Assembly (NCBI RefSeq): GCF_002252635.1
Contig: NZ_NQKX01000002.1
Coordinates: 1 to 64,000 of the forward strand
Direction of reading: 5' to 3'
From: Synechococcus sp. MW101C3
GTDB lineage: Bacteria > Cyanobacteriota > Cyanobacteriia > PCC-6307 > Cyanobiaceae
Length of the DNA stretch: 64,000 nucleotides
The position numbers and the translations under genes were made by a program. The notes under the pieces are model-generated. The model was not told the origin of the DNA. It did no database searches and saw nothing but the letters and a program-made list of their open reading frames with translations. Positions 9,501 through 17,735 of this stretch are shown here, piece by piece. Numbering within the stretch: position 1 is the first letter of the stretch; every line of letters begins with the position of its first letter.

Positions 9501-9598
9501 TTCACTCCCTTGGTCTGCTGCCTGCACAGGCAGATTCACTCCCTTGGTTCGCGGCCTAGCCGGTCGCGAACTGATCGGTGATTTTCATTTGAAATGAA
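9501..9598. repeat. repeat and hairpin cluster downstream of pstB
   Basis: Two identical 14-bp direct repeats (TTCACTCCCTTGGT at 9501-9514 and 9535-9548) flank a 7-bp hairpin (CTGCCTG/CAGGCAG, 9518-9533). Right after the second copy lies a 7-bp inverted repeat (GTTCGCG 9547-9553 and CGCGAAC 9565-9571), then a 15-bp palindrome (TTCATTT G AAATGAA, 9584-9598). These may form the end of the pst transcript, though no classical T-run follows; a short noncoding RNA is an untested alternative. Confidence 0.55.
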
Positions 9599-9663
9599 TG
9601 GTCTGGTTCAAGCAGCGCCTGATCAGTTGTGCGCCGCTGGGCCTCTCCCCGCAGCAACAAAAA

Positions 9664-9687
9664 AAGACCGGCGCTAAGGCCGGTCTT
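9664..9687 (-). terminator. Rho-independent terminator of tRNA-Ser
   Basis: On the minus strand, a perfect 9-bp stem (AAGACCGGC/GCCGGTCTT, loop 6 nt) is followed directly by a run of T (seven A on the plus strand, about 9658-9665). It lies 12 bp beyond the 3' end of the tRNA-Ser gene, the expected place and orientation for its terminator. Confidence 0.85.
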
Positions 9688-9699
9688 GGTGAATCTGGA

Positions 9700-9786
9700 C
9701 GGAGAGGGAGGGATTCGAACCCTCGATAGAGTTGCCCCTATACAGCATTTCCAGTGCTGCGCCTTCGACCACTCGGCCACCTCTCC
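9700..9786 (-). tRNA. tRNA-Ser (anticodon GGA)
   Basis: The minus strand reads a complete 87-nt class II tRNA. The acceptor stem pairs GGAGAGG (9786-9780) with the block at 9701-9707, the discriminator is G at 9700, the anticodon loop is CTGGAAA giving GGA (serine), a long variable arm follows, and the T arm contains GGTTCGAATCC. CCA is not encoded. A terminator follows at 9664-9687. Confidence 0.97.
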
Positions 9787-9847
9787 AGCGGCTGTCATGG
9801 GGCAGGTGGCAATGTAGCAGCAGGCCGTTTGTGGTTCACGTCAGGCG

Positions 9848-10216
9848 ATGACCAAGCGTTTTCCGATCACGGTGCACTGGCGCCAGCAGAACAGGGTGAT
9901 CCGGCTGGATGTACCGGAGGGGGAGTACGTGCTGCGCAGCTTTGAGCAGCAGGGCCAGCCGCTCCCGTTCAGCTGCCGCAATGGCTGCTGCACGGCCTGC
10001 GCCGTGCGCGTGCTCTCGGGTGAGATCGATCAGCGCGAAGCGCTCGGCCTCTCGCAGGAGCTGCGCAAGCGCGGTTATGGCCTGCTCTGCGTGGCCCGCG
10101 CCATCGGCCCCCTCGAGGTGGAAACCCAGGATGAGGATGAGGTCTACGACCTGCAGTTCGGCCGCCACTTCGGACGTGGCCGCATTCGCCCCGGCCTGCC
10201 GATCGAAGAGGAGTGA
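9848..10216 (+). CDS. plant-type [2Fe-2S] ferredoxin
   Basis: A 122-residue soluble electron carrier. The cluster ligands are Cys43, Cys48, Cys51 and Cys81, exactly the C-x4-C-x2-C-x29-C spacing of plant-type ferredoxins, within SCRNGCCTACAV and YGLLCVA. After the core (about residues 1-95) there is a tail of about 27 residues with an acidic stretch (QDEDEVYD) and a basic GRHFGRGRIRPG segment, longer than photosynthetic PetF. It is thus probably one of the secondary cyanobacterial ferredoxins, with an unknown partner. It lies 52 bp before the inositol-phosphatase gene on the same strand. Confidence 0.9.
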   Translation: MTKRFPITVHWRQQNRVIRLDVPEGEYVLRSFEQQGQPLPFSCRNGCCTACAVRVLSGEIDQREALGLSQELRKRGYGLLCVARAIGPLEVETQDEDEVYDLQFGRHFGRGRIRPGLPIEEE

Positions 10217-10268
10217 GCCCCCAGCCATGCCCCTTCAGCCATAAACGCCCAGCCATGACTCCCCAGCC

Positions 10269-11171
10269 ATGACCATCAGCCTCCAGCCACCGGCCGCCGG
10301 CCATCCCTGTCTTTCCCAGCAGGCTCTGCAGGCCTCTGGCCTCAGCGCTGGGGACCTGGAGCGTCTGGCCGGGGTGGCCCGCCGGGCTGCCGCCGCCGGG
10401 GGCGCCGAGCTCACGCGTCATTTCGGCAAGCTGCGTCAGATCCGGGAGAAGGGCCGCGCCGGGGATCTGGTCACTGAGGCCGACCTGGCGGCTGAGCAGG
10501 CGGTGCTCGCTGTGCTCGCCGCTGAGAGTGCCGGTGTGGCCGTGCTTGCGGAAGAGAGCGGCCACAGTGCCACCCGCTCCGAACTGGAGTGGTGCGTGGA
10601 CCCGCTCGATGGCACCACCAACTTCGCCCACTCCTTCCCGCTGTTCGCCACCTCGGTGGGTCTCACCTGGCGGGGCACGCCGCTGCTGGGGGCAATCGAA
10701 GTGCCGGCCCTGGCGGAGCACTACTGGGCGGCGCCTGGCCTGGGCGCCTGGTGCAACGACCAGCCGATCCAGGTGAGCGGCTGCACCGAGCTCTCCGCCT
10801 CACTGCTGGTCACAGGCTTTGCCTACGACCGCACCACCCAGCCCGACACCAACTACACAGAGTTCTGCTGGTTCACCCACCGCAGCCATGGGGTGCGCCG
10901 CGGCGGGGCTGCCGCCGTGGATCTGGCCTTCGTGGCGGCCGGCCGACTTGATGGTTACTGGGAGCGCGGCCTTTCCCCGTGGGATCTGGCCGCCGGCGTG
11001 GTGCTGGTGGAGCAGGCGGGAGGCATCGTCAGTGCCTACGACGGCACGCCGTTGGTGCTGGCCGACGGGCGGCTGATCGCCACCACCCCCGGCCTGCATC
11101 GCGCCTTGATGGATGGGTTGGCCCAGTGCCGGCCGTTGCCAGGCGCGTTGTTCGGCGCCCCTGAGCTCTGA
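10269..11171 (+). CDS. inositol monophosphatase family protein
   Basis: A 300-residue Mg-dependent phosphatase of the IMPase family. The metal-binding motifs are EADLAAEQAV, LAEESG, WCVDPLDGTTNFAHSFP (DPxDGT) and WERGLSPWDLAAGVVLVEQAGG (WDxAAG). The substrate may be inositol-1-phosphate or another sugar phosphate; sequence alone does not decide. Several short copies of CCAGCCATG lie just upstream (about 10,219-10,271), so alternative ATGs exist; the one at 10269 gives a normal family length. It is followed by hisZ after 60 bp. Confidence 0.92.
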   Translation: MTISLQPPAAGHPCLSQQALQASGLSAGDLERLAGVARRAAAAGGAELTRHFGKLRQIREKGRAGDLVTEADLAAEQAVLAVLAAESAGVAVLAEESGHSATRSELEWCVDPLDGTTNFAHSFPLFATSVGLTWRGTPLLGAIEVPALAEHYWAAPGLGAWCNDQPIQVSGCTELSASLLVTGFAYDRTTQPDTNYTEFCWFTHRSHGVRRGGAAAVDLAFVAAGRLDGYWERGLSPWDLAAGVVLVEQAGGIVSAYDGTPLVLADGRLIATTPGLHRALMDGLAQCRPLPGALFGAPEL

Positions 11172-11231
11172 GCGGGCCCCACGCCGCTCCATAGGATCCA
11201 GCCGCTCCCCTTCACTTTCCTCTGATTTCCC

Positions 11232-12419
11232 ATGGCCCTGCAACCCGCCGCCGGCGCCAGGGATCTCAATCCCGTCCAGGTGGGCGGCAACCGCCGCCTG
11301 CGCGAGCGTCTGGCGGAGGTTTATCGGCTCTGGGGTTACCAGGAAGTGGCGCCCCCGTCGGTGGAACGGCTCGACACGCTGCAAGCCGGCGGCGGCATCG
11401 CCGAGCAGGACGTGGTGCGCCTCGCGGCGGAAGAACCGCTGGGCCTGCGGCCTGAGTTCACGGCCTCAATCGCCCGGGCGGCCTCCACCCGCATGGCTGC
11501 GCGCCCACGGCCGCTGCGCCTCTGGGCGGAAGGGCCCACCTTCCGCGCCCTCGTGGGTGATGCGGGCGGGCAACGCATCAGTGAGCAACTGCAGAGCGGT
11601 GTGGAGCTGCTCGGGGTGCCCACGGCCTCCGCCGATGTGGAGCTGATCCGCCTGCTGCTGGCCTGCACCGAAACGATCGGGTTGGAGCCCAGCCATGAAC
11701 CCCAGCTGCTGGTGGGCCACCACGGGCTGCTCAGCACCTTGCTCGAACGCTTGCCTTCCCAGCACCGCACTGCCTGTCGCCGTGCCCTCACGGGCTTCGA
11801 TCCGCTGGCCCTGGCTGCCATTCCGCTGGAGCCTGCGGAACAGGCGCAGCTGCAGGCCCTGCTGCGCCTGCGCGGCGAACCGGCCTGGGTGCTGAAGGAA
11901 CTGGAGCGGCACCTGGGGTCCAGCCCCCTGCTGACGGAGCTGGCCACCACGCTGGAGCTGGTGCGCCCAGCGGCCGAGCGCCTTGGGGTGCAACTGCAGC
12001 TGGATCCCAGCTTCCAGCCCCACTTCGATCTCTACGACGGCATCGTGCTCAAGCTGGTGTGTCGCGGTGCGGCGGCACCGGTGGATGTGGCCAGCGGCGG
12101 CCGCTACGACGCCCTGGTGGGTCGCTTCTGCGCCGATGCGGCCCTGGCCGCCGGTGTGGGTTTCGCCTTTTCGATCGAAGACATCCGCGAGCTGCTCAAC
12201 GGCACCCCCGGCAACAAGGAAGCGACCAGGCTGGCGGAGCGCCCGCTGCTGGTGGCCTACAGCCACCCCGACGGACTCGCTTCTGCCCTGGAACGGCTCG
12301 ATCAGCTCCATGCTCAGGGCCGCGCTGCCGAGCTGCTGCCGGAGCCGCTCGGCTCGCACGCTGAGGCGGAGGCGGTCGCCTTCAGCCGCGACAGCCAAGG
12401 GCTGGAGTGGCTTGGCTGA
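11232..12419 (+). CDS. hisZ: ATP phosphoribosyltransferase regulatory subunit
   Basis: A 395-residue class II aminoacyl-tRNA synthetase paralogue that pairs with short-form HisG in the first step of histidine synthesis. HisRS-like motifs are visible: RRLRERLAEVYRLWGYQEVAPPSVERLD (motif 1 region), LRPEFTASIARAASTRM, and ASGGRYDALVGRF near residue 291 (a HisA-type glycine-rich motif). The C-terminal anticodon-binding domain of true HisRS is missing and replaced by a shorter tail, which supports HisZ over HisS. Same strand as the upstream phosphatase. Confidence 0.92.
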   Translation: MALQPAAGARDLNPVQVGGNRRLRERLAEVYRLWGYQEVAPPSVERLDTLQAGGGIAEQDVVRLAAEEPLGLRPEFTASIARAASTRMAARPRPLRLWAEGPTFRALVGDAGGQRISEQLQSGVELLGVPTASADVELIRLLLACTETIGLEPSHEPQLLVGHHGLLSTLLERLPSQHRTACRRALTGFDPLALAAIPLEPAEQAQLQALLRLRGEPAWVLKELERHLGSSPLLTELATTLELVRPAAERLGVQLQLDPSFQPHFDLYDGIVLKLVCRGAAAPVDVASGGRYDALVGRFCADAALAAGVGFAFSIEDIRELLNGTPGNKEATRLAERPLLVAYSHPDGLASALERLDQLHAQGRAAELLPEPLGSHAEAEAVAFSRDSQGLEWLG

Positions 12420-12476
12420 GCCGGAGCAGGGCCTGGCGGATTTCTAGGATCGCGCCACGCTTGCGCCCGCCCCGTC

Positions 12477-12701
12477 ATGGCCCACACGATCCTCACCGAT
12501 GTCTGCGAGGGCGTGGCCGATTGCGTGGATGCCTGTCCCGTGGCCTGCATCAAGCCGGGCTCGGGAGCCAACAGCAAAGGCACCCCCTTTTACTGGATCG
12601 AATTCGACACCTGCATCGACTGCGGCATCTGCCTGCAGGTGTGCCCGGTGGAGGGGGCGATCGTGCCGGAGGAGCGGCCGGCCGAGCAGCGTCGCAGCTG
12701 A
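12477..12701 (+). CDS. small bacterial-type Fe-S ferredoxin
   Basis: A 74-residue ferredoxin with two Cys clusters. The second, CIDCGICLQVCPVEGAI, is a canonical C-x2-C-x2-C-x3-CP binding site for 4Fe-4S. The first, CEGVADCVDACPVACI, resembles the 7Fe ferredoxin pattern but is two residues shorter than in the Azotobacter protein, so its cluster type is uncertain. Its stop (12699-12701) is one base before the GTG start of the cytochrome gene, so it is the first gene of a three-gene redox operon. Confidence 0.93.
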   Translation: MAHTILTDVCEGVADCVDACPVACIKPGSGANSKGTPFYWIEFDTCIDCGICLQVCPVEGAIVPEERPAEQRRS

Positions 12702-12702
12702 G

Positions 12703-13299
12703 GTGTCACCCTCCCGCCATCGGCATCCGCTCTGGACGCGGGCCTTCCACGGGTTCAACCTGGTGGTGTTTCTGGTGATGGCTGCCAGCGGTCTGCAGAT
12801 TTACAACGCCCATCCCGTGTTCGGTGGTCGTGGCGGCGCCACAGTGCCGGAGCTGTTCACCCTGGGCGGTTGGCTGGCCGGCGGCCGCGACTGGCACTTC
12901 GGCTTCATGGGCCTCTGCGCCTTGAACCTTGGACTCTGGATCGCCCTGCTGATCCAGCGGCGCCGCGACCGGCTGGCGCAGAGCAGCGATCTGGCCACGC
13001 TGAACGCGAGTTCGAATCTGGCCAGGCGACGCCTGGCGGCGCATCGCCTGATCTACACCTTGATGCTTGTTCTGCTGGCCTTTGCGCTGATGACGGGCCT
13101 GGCGATGTACAAGCCGGCTCAGTTCTGGTGGCTGTCGGGCCTGTTCAGCTTCGGGGAACTGTTCGGTGCCACCAGCTGGCACACCTTGCGTGTGGCTCAC
13201 CTGGCCACGATTCCCGCCATCGCCTTCCTCACCCTGGCCCATGCCACCCTCTCCTGGCGGGTCGGAGGATGGCGGCTCTGGCGCTCCATGCTCGCTTGA
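12703..13299 (+). CDS. cytochrome b561/Ni-hydrogenase-type membrane cytochrome
   Basis: A 198-residue protein with four predicted membrane segments and His residues placed as haem ligands (RAFHGFNLVVFLVMAASGLQIYN, HFGFMGLCALNLG, AAHRLIYTLMLVLLAFALMTG, HTLRVAHLATIPAIAFLTLAH). This is the pattern of the diheme Ni-hydrogenase/formate dehydrogenase b-type subunit fold. The GTG at 12703 is chosen because the open frame upstream lies inside the ferredoxin gene. It overlaps the molybdoenzyme gene by 31 bp. It probably passes electrons between the membrane pool and the exported molybdoprotein. Confidence 0.85.
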   Translation: MSPSRHRHPLWTRAFHGFNLVVFLVMAASGLQIYNAHPVFGGRGGATVPELFTLGGWLAGGRDWHFGFMGLCALNLGLWIALLIQRRRDRLAQSSDLATLNASSNLARRRLAAHRLIYTLMLVLLAFALMTGLAMYKPAQFWWLSGLFSFGELFGATSWHTLRVAHLATIPAIAFLTLAHATLSWRVGGWRLWRSMLA

Positions 13300-14009
13300 C
13301 ACCGCAGAGCCCCTGGCTGACCCGCCGGCAATTGCTAGGCCTGGGTTACAGCGGTGGGGCTCCTTTGCTGCTGGGCGGGTGCGCTCTCAATCGCTTCAGC
13401 GAGCAGGTGGGAAAGGCTACGCAGCCGTTGAACGAGCGTCTTGAAGCGTTGCTGCAGGGGAAGGGCAAGGTGCCCGAGTTTCGCCGGGATCAGGTGGATC
13501 CTGCGGCGCTGCTGGTGAACAGCTTCAACGGTGTGCCGCGGCTGGATCCTGCGCGCTACCGGTTGCGCGTGGATGGGCTGGTGCGCCAGCCGCTGCAGTT
13601 GAATCTGGCCGATCTGGCCGCTCTGCCCCAGCACGAGATCACCATCCGCCATGTGTGCGTGGAGGGTTGGGCGGCAATCGTGTGCTGGTCGGGGGTGCGC
13701 CTCGCCGATGTGCTGGCACTGGCTGGATTTTCCAGCCTGGGCGGCTACGTGGCGATCGAATCCGCCGATCAGTTCTTCACCACCTGGGACATCGCTTCCG
13801 CGCTGCATCCCCAGACCCTGCTGGCCACCGGCATGAACGGTGCGCCGCTGCCGGTGGCCAATGGTGCCCCCCTGCGCCTCGCCTCGCCGATCAAGCTGGG
13901 CTACAAGCTCAGTAAATGGGTGACGGGGCTGGAGGTGATCAGCTCACTCGACCCGTTGCGGCGTGGCACCTGGGAAGACAACGGCTACGAGTGGTTTGCC
14001 GGGCTTTGA
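13269..14009 (+). CDS. YedY/sulfite-oxidase-type molybdopterin oxidoreductase
   Basis: A 246-residue oxidoreductase with the sulfite-oxidase Mo-binding fold. The N-terminus carries a Tat-like TRRQLLGLGYSGG followed by LLLGGC, which looks like a lipobox, so it is probably exported and membrane-anchored. The Mo-ligating Cys is in IRHVCVEGWAAIVCWSGVRLADVL; GAPLPVANGAPLRL and SPIKLGYKLSKWVTGLEV are further family blocks. The ATG at 13269 lies inside the end of the cytochrome gene. Family relatives (MsrP/YedY) reduce methionine sulfoxide or similar substrates; the substrate here is unknown. The neighbouring cytochrome is not YedZ-like by length. Confidence 0.88.
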   Translation: MAALALHARLTPQSPWLTRRQLLGLGYSGGAPLLLGGCALNRFSEQVGKATQPLNERLEALLQGKGKVPEFRRDQVDPAALLVNSFNGVPRLDPARYRLRVDGLVRQPLQLNLADLAALPQHEITIRHVCVEGWAAIVCWSGVRLADVLALAGFSSLGGYVAIESADQFFTTWDIASALHPQTLLATGMNGAPLPVANGAPLRLASPIKLGYKLSKWVTGLEVISSLDPLRRGTWEDNGYEWFAGL

Positions 14010-14744
14010 GCGGAATTGAGCAACGAACTCCGCCCTCATGCGCCGAGGTGTGTATTCCCACCAGGGCATTCAGCATGCGCTCAGAGCCATGCCTGAGCTG
14101 CTGAGTGGGCTGTTGCTGTTGAGTGCGTGGCCACACGTGTGGTTGGAGCTAAAGACGGCTGATGCACCAACGACTGGCAATGGGCCGGATCCGTCGGCAG
14201 CGAAAGAGTCTTCATCAGCTTGCCATCTGTCCGGACCATCCATGCTCCTATCCGCAGGGATGTTGCTCTGCATCCCCCCAGATGGCTCGATGCTCCGCGT
14301 AAGGCTCCGCGCTCATCCCATGCCAGGCAAGAAGGAATCAGATCCCTGTTGGCTTGTGGCCGGTGAAAGCAATCTCTGCGCTGAGGACTATCCCCCCCTT
14401 GCAAGGTCCATCCGGCTGCCCACTTCATCCGTTCAGATGGCCATCGCTGGCGGCTGACCATCCCTGCTCCAAGGCGTCGCCTGGTGCTGCTGGGCTCCGG
14501 ATGGCAGCGCAACCGGCACCCCGCCACAGCGTGCCCAAGGGGTAGGCGCAAGCACCCATGCAAGGCGCGGCCAGGACCTGGACCTGCACTGGTGTCTCCC
14601 CCTCCATGCGCTTGGCACGCGTCAATGGCGCCCGCGCCGCCCGCGATGCCCTTGCCACCACACCAGGGGTTCGGAGACCCCTCCCTGCCACGGCTTGAGC
14701 CCGTCCAGGGGGATCCCTAAGGTCGCGTCAGTGACTCAACTGCC
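14010..14744. other. 735-bp gap without a supported gene
   Basis: Between the molybdoprotein and htpG, several open frames exist on both strands (the longest about 160 codons on the minus strand), but none has a recognisable family, signal sequence or plausible domain and the codon use is erratic. It probably holds the htpG promoter in its last 150 bp and otherwise decayed sequence. Confidence 0.5.
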
Positions 14745-16634
14745 ATGACGGTGCTGGAACAGGGCCAGATTCAGATCCACACCGAGAACATCTTTCCGAT
14801 CATCAAGAAGGCCGTGTATTCCGGCCATGAGGTGTTTCTGCGGGAGCTGGTGAGCAATGGGGTGGATGCCATCAGCAAGCGCCGCATGGCAGCGATGGCT
14901 GGAGATTGCAGCGAGGGTGAGGAAGGCCGGATTCAGATCCGCATCGATCGCGAAGCCAAGACCCTCACCATCAGCGACAACGGCATCGGCATGACGGCCG
15001 ATGAGGTGAAGCGCTACATCAACCAGGTGGCCTTCTCCAGCGCCGAGGAGTTCCTGGAGAAATACAAACGGGAAGACGACGCCATCATCGGCCATTTTGG
15101 CCTTGGCTTCTACTCCAGCTTCATGGTGGCGGCAAAGGTTGAGCTGGTGAGCCTGAGCGCACGCCCCGAATCCGAGGCTGTGCGCTGGAGCTGCGACGGC
15201 TCCCCCAACTTCAGCCTCGAATCGGGCGACCGCGCCGAGCCTGGCACCGATGTGATCCTGCACCTGCAGGAGGAGGAGATGGAATACATCGAGCCATCCC
15301 GCATTCGCTCGCTGATCACCACCTACTGCGATTTCCTGCCGGTGGAAGTGCAGTTGGAAGGCGAAACGGTCAACAAGCGGCAGGCACCGTGGCGCCAGAG
15401 CGCCCGCGACCTCACCGAGAACGACTACATCGAGCTCTACCGCTATCTCTACCCCTTCCAGGGTGATCCCCTGCTCTGGGTTCACCTCAACACCGACTAC
15501 CCCTATAACCTTCAAGGCATCCTCTACTTCCCCAAACTCACAGGCCGGGGCGATTGGGAGAAAGGCGAAATTCGCCTGTACTGCAACCAGGTGTTCGTCA
15601 GCGATTCGATCAAGGAGGTGGTGCCCCGCTACCTGCTGCCGCTGCGCGGCGTGATCGACTCTCCCGACATCCCCCTCAACGTCAGCCGCTCCGCTCTGCA
15701 GACCGACCGGCGCGTGCGCTCAATCGGTGGCTTCGTGGCCAAGAAGGTGGGTGACCGCCTCAAGCAGCTCCAGAAGGACGAACCGACCCGCTACGCCGAG
15801 ATCTGGGAGGGTATCGCTCCCTTCATCAAGATCGGCGCCATGGAAGACGACAAGTTCGCCGAGCAGGTGGCCGATCTGGTGCTGTTCGGCACCACGGCCG
15901 CTGCCGCCGACCCCGAGCCGATCGCCGTGGGCGGTAAGGCGTTCACCACCCTCGCCGCCTACCGCAGCCGGCTGGCTCCTGAGAACGACAAGCGCATCCT
16001 CTATTGCACCGATGAGGCCGGCCAGGCCGGAGCTCTGGCCCTGTGGCAGAGCCAGGGCGCCGAGGTGCTCCTGGCCGATGCCCTGATCGATGCCCAGTTC
16101 ATCCCCTGGCTGGAGGCACGCCACGAGGAGCTCACCTTCAACCGCGTTGACGCCGAACTCGACGACAGCCTCCAGGAGAAGGAGAGCGAGCTCACCGATT
16201 CCCAGGGGAAGGACAGCTCCGAGCAGCTGCGCAGTCTGTTCAAGCAGGCCTTGGCTAACGACAAGGTGACCATCCAGGTGCAGGCCCTCAAGGGGGACAA
16301 CGCCCCAGCGGCCTTGATCCTGTTGCCGGAGCAGATGCGGCGCATCAATGACATGGGCGCCTTCATGGAGCAACGTCTGCCCGGCCTGCCCGACCACCAC
16401 GTGCTGCTGATCAACCGCCGCCATGCCCTGGTGGAGGGGCTGCTGAAGCTGTCCGCCGGCGCCGTGATCACCGGTGGCGGCAGCTCCCCCAGCCAGCAGC
16501 TCGCCGACGACCTCAGCCGTCACATCTACGAGCTGGCCCGCCTTTCGGTGGGAGGCCTTGAACCCAACGAGCTGGCGGGCTTCCAGCAGCGCAGCTCCAA
16601 CCTGATGGGTCGCCTCATGGAGCGGGGCCTCTGA
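14745..16634 (+). CDS. htpG: Hsp90 chaperone HtpG
   Basis: A 629-residue Hsp90. The N-terminal ATPase (GHKL) domain has ELVSNGVDAISKRR, ISDNGIGMTADEVKRYINQVAFSSAEEF and GHFGLGFYSSFMVA; the middle domain includes YLYPFQGDPLLWVHLNTDYPYN and LPLRGVIDSPDIPLNVSRS; the C-terminal dimer domain follows. Length is usual for bacteria. In cyanobacteria HtpG supports heat, cold and oxidative stress survival and phycobilisome and tetrapyrrole homeostasis (family knowledge). The ATG at 14745 begins directly at the conserved N-terminal helix. Confidence 0.97.
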   Translation: MTVLEQGQIQIHTENIFPIIKKAVYSGHEVFLRELVSNGVDAISKRRMAAMAGDCSEGEEGRIQIRIDREAKTLTISDNGIGMTADEVKRYINQVAFSSAEEFLEKYKREDDAIIGHFGLGFYSSFMVAAKVELVSLSARPESEAVRWSCDGSPNFSLESGDRAEPGTDVILHLQEEEMEYIEPSRIRSLITTYCDFLPVEVQLEGETVNKRQAPWRQSARDLTENDYIELYRYLYPFQGDPLLWVHLNTDYPYNLQGILYFPKLTGRGDWEKGEIRLYCNQVFVSDSIKEVVPRYLLPLRGVIDSPDIPLNVSRSALQTDRRVRSIGGFVAKKVGDRLKQLQKDEPTRYAEIWEGIAPFIKIGAMEDDKFAEQVADLVLFGTTAAAADPEPIAVGGKAFTTLAAYRSRLAPENDKRILYCTDEAGQAGALALWQSQGAEVLLADALIDAQFIPWLEARHEELTFNRVDAELDDSLQEKESELTDSQGKDSSEQLRSLFKQALANDKVTIQVQALKGDNAPAALILLPEQMRRINDMGAFMEQRLPGLPDHHVLLINRRHALVEGLLKLSAGAVITGGGSSPSQQLADDLSRHIYELARLSVGGLEPNELAGFQQRSSNLMGRLMERGL

Positions 16635-16706
16635 GGCCTCGCCTCCCCTTTGCTAGATTCGCCCCTTCGGGCCTGGCCCGTTTGTCATTTTCAGCAGCTG
16701 AACGTC

Positions 16707-16943
16707 ATGTCCCGGGTTTGCCAACTCACCGGTAAGCGTGCCAACAACGGCATGGCGGTCAGCCATTCCCACGTGCGCACCAAGAAGCTCCAGCAGGTGA
16801 ATCTGCAGGAGCGTCGCCTGTGGTGGGCTGAAGGCAACCGATGGGTGAAGCTGCGCGTGGCCACCCGCACCCTTCGCACCATCCAGAAGAAGGGTCTGGG
16901 CGCCTACGCCCGCGAACTGGGCATCAACCTGGCCAAAATCTGA
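16707..16943 (+). CDS. rpmB: ribosomal protein bL28
   Basis: A 78-residue large-subunit ribosomal protein: [21 protein letters not shown] at the N-terminus, [19 protein letters not shown] in the middle and [20 protein letters not shown] at the end, all diagnostic. The frame extends upstream to 16650, but family length and the conserved MSRxC start select the ATG at 16707. In cyanobacteria rpmB often follows htpG, as here, 72 bp downstream. Confidence 0.97.
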   Translation: MSRVCQLTGKRANNGMAVSHSHVRTKKLQQVNLQERRLWWAEGNRWVKLRVATRTLRTIQKKGLGAYARELGINLAKI

Positions 16944-16962
16944 GCCGGTACGTTCCGGTTCG

Positions 16963-17535
16963 GTGAAGCGTCGACGACTCCTGCAGGGTTCCGCCCTGTT
17001 TGTATCCGCATGGCTGGCCCGACCGCGTGCGGCCACAGCGATGGGTGGAACCCTTCCGGAGCTCGACCGTCCAGCTCCTTCGTTTCGTTTGCCGGCCTTC
17101 ACGGCCGATCAGCTGGAACCCACCACCCTCGGGCTTGAAGATTTCCGCGGCCGCTGGCTCGCGCTCTACTTCTATCCCAAGGATTTCACCGGCGGTTGCA
17201 CGCTGGAAGCGAGAGGCTTTCAGAACGATCTGGCCCGCTTCCACAGCCTTCAGGCTGAGGTGGTGGGCATCAGCGCCGATGCACTCGATGATCACGCCGC
17301 CTTCTGCGACAGCGAGGGACTGGCCTTTCCGCTGCTTTCCGACCCCGGCGGCAAGGTGAGCCAGCGTTACGGCTCCTGGCTGCCGCCCTTTTCCCAGCGT
17401 CACACGTTCCTGATCGATCCTGAAGGGATACTGCGGACCCGCTGGGTGGCCGTGCGGCCCAGCGGCCACAGCAAGGAAGTGCTTGATGAACTCGAGCGCC
17501 TTCGCGGGCTATCCAGCGGTTCGCTTACCACCTGA
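16963..17535 (+). CDS. exported peroxiredoxin, Bcp/PrxQ family
   Basis: A 190-residue thioredoxin-fold peroxidase. The N-terminus MKRRRLLQGSALFVSAWLARPRAATA is a short Arg-rich signal sequence (export to periplasm or thylakoid lumen). The peroxidatic Cys79 is in YPKDFTGGCTLEARGF. In typical two-Cys PrxQ the resolving Cys is five residues later; here that position is Arg84, so it either works as a 1-Cys enzyme or uses Cys115 (FCDSEGL). FLIDPEGILRTRW and a C-terminal helix complete the fold. It lies 19 bp downstream of rpmB and starts with GTG. Confidence 0.9.
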   Translation: MKRRRLLQGSALFVSAWLARPRAATAMGGTLPELDRPAPSFRLPAFTADQLEPTTLGLEDFRGRWLALYFYPKDFTGGCTLEARGFQNDLARFHSLQAEVVGISADALDDHAAFCDSEGLAFPLLSDPGGKVSQRYGSWLPPFSQRHTFLIDPEGILRTRWVAVRPSGHSKEVLDELERLRGLSSGSLTT

Positions 17536-17735
17536 TGGCGGGGGGGACCTGCTGAACTTGCGGCAGCGAGCATGGGGTGAGCGTTCTGCTGCGTGCATCT
17601 GGTGAGAGGGACGCAGAGTGCCTCTGCTGCACCCTGCACGTTGTACGTTCCATCCCGCCGTGCCAAGACCTCAACATTCGGTTGACGTGAGGCTCAGGAA
17701 ACAGCAGCGTTCTGCTGCACCCCGATTCTCTCTCC

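Noticed and set aside
12499-12702. Upstream extension of the cytochrome gene
   Set aside because: It lies inside the ferredoxin gene in another phase; a GTG right after the ferredoxin stop gives a normal start.
14081-14563. 160-codon minus-strand frame before htpG
   Set aside because: No recognisable domain, Cys/Arg/Trp-rich chance-like composition, and competing frames over the same DNA.
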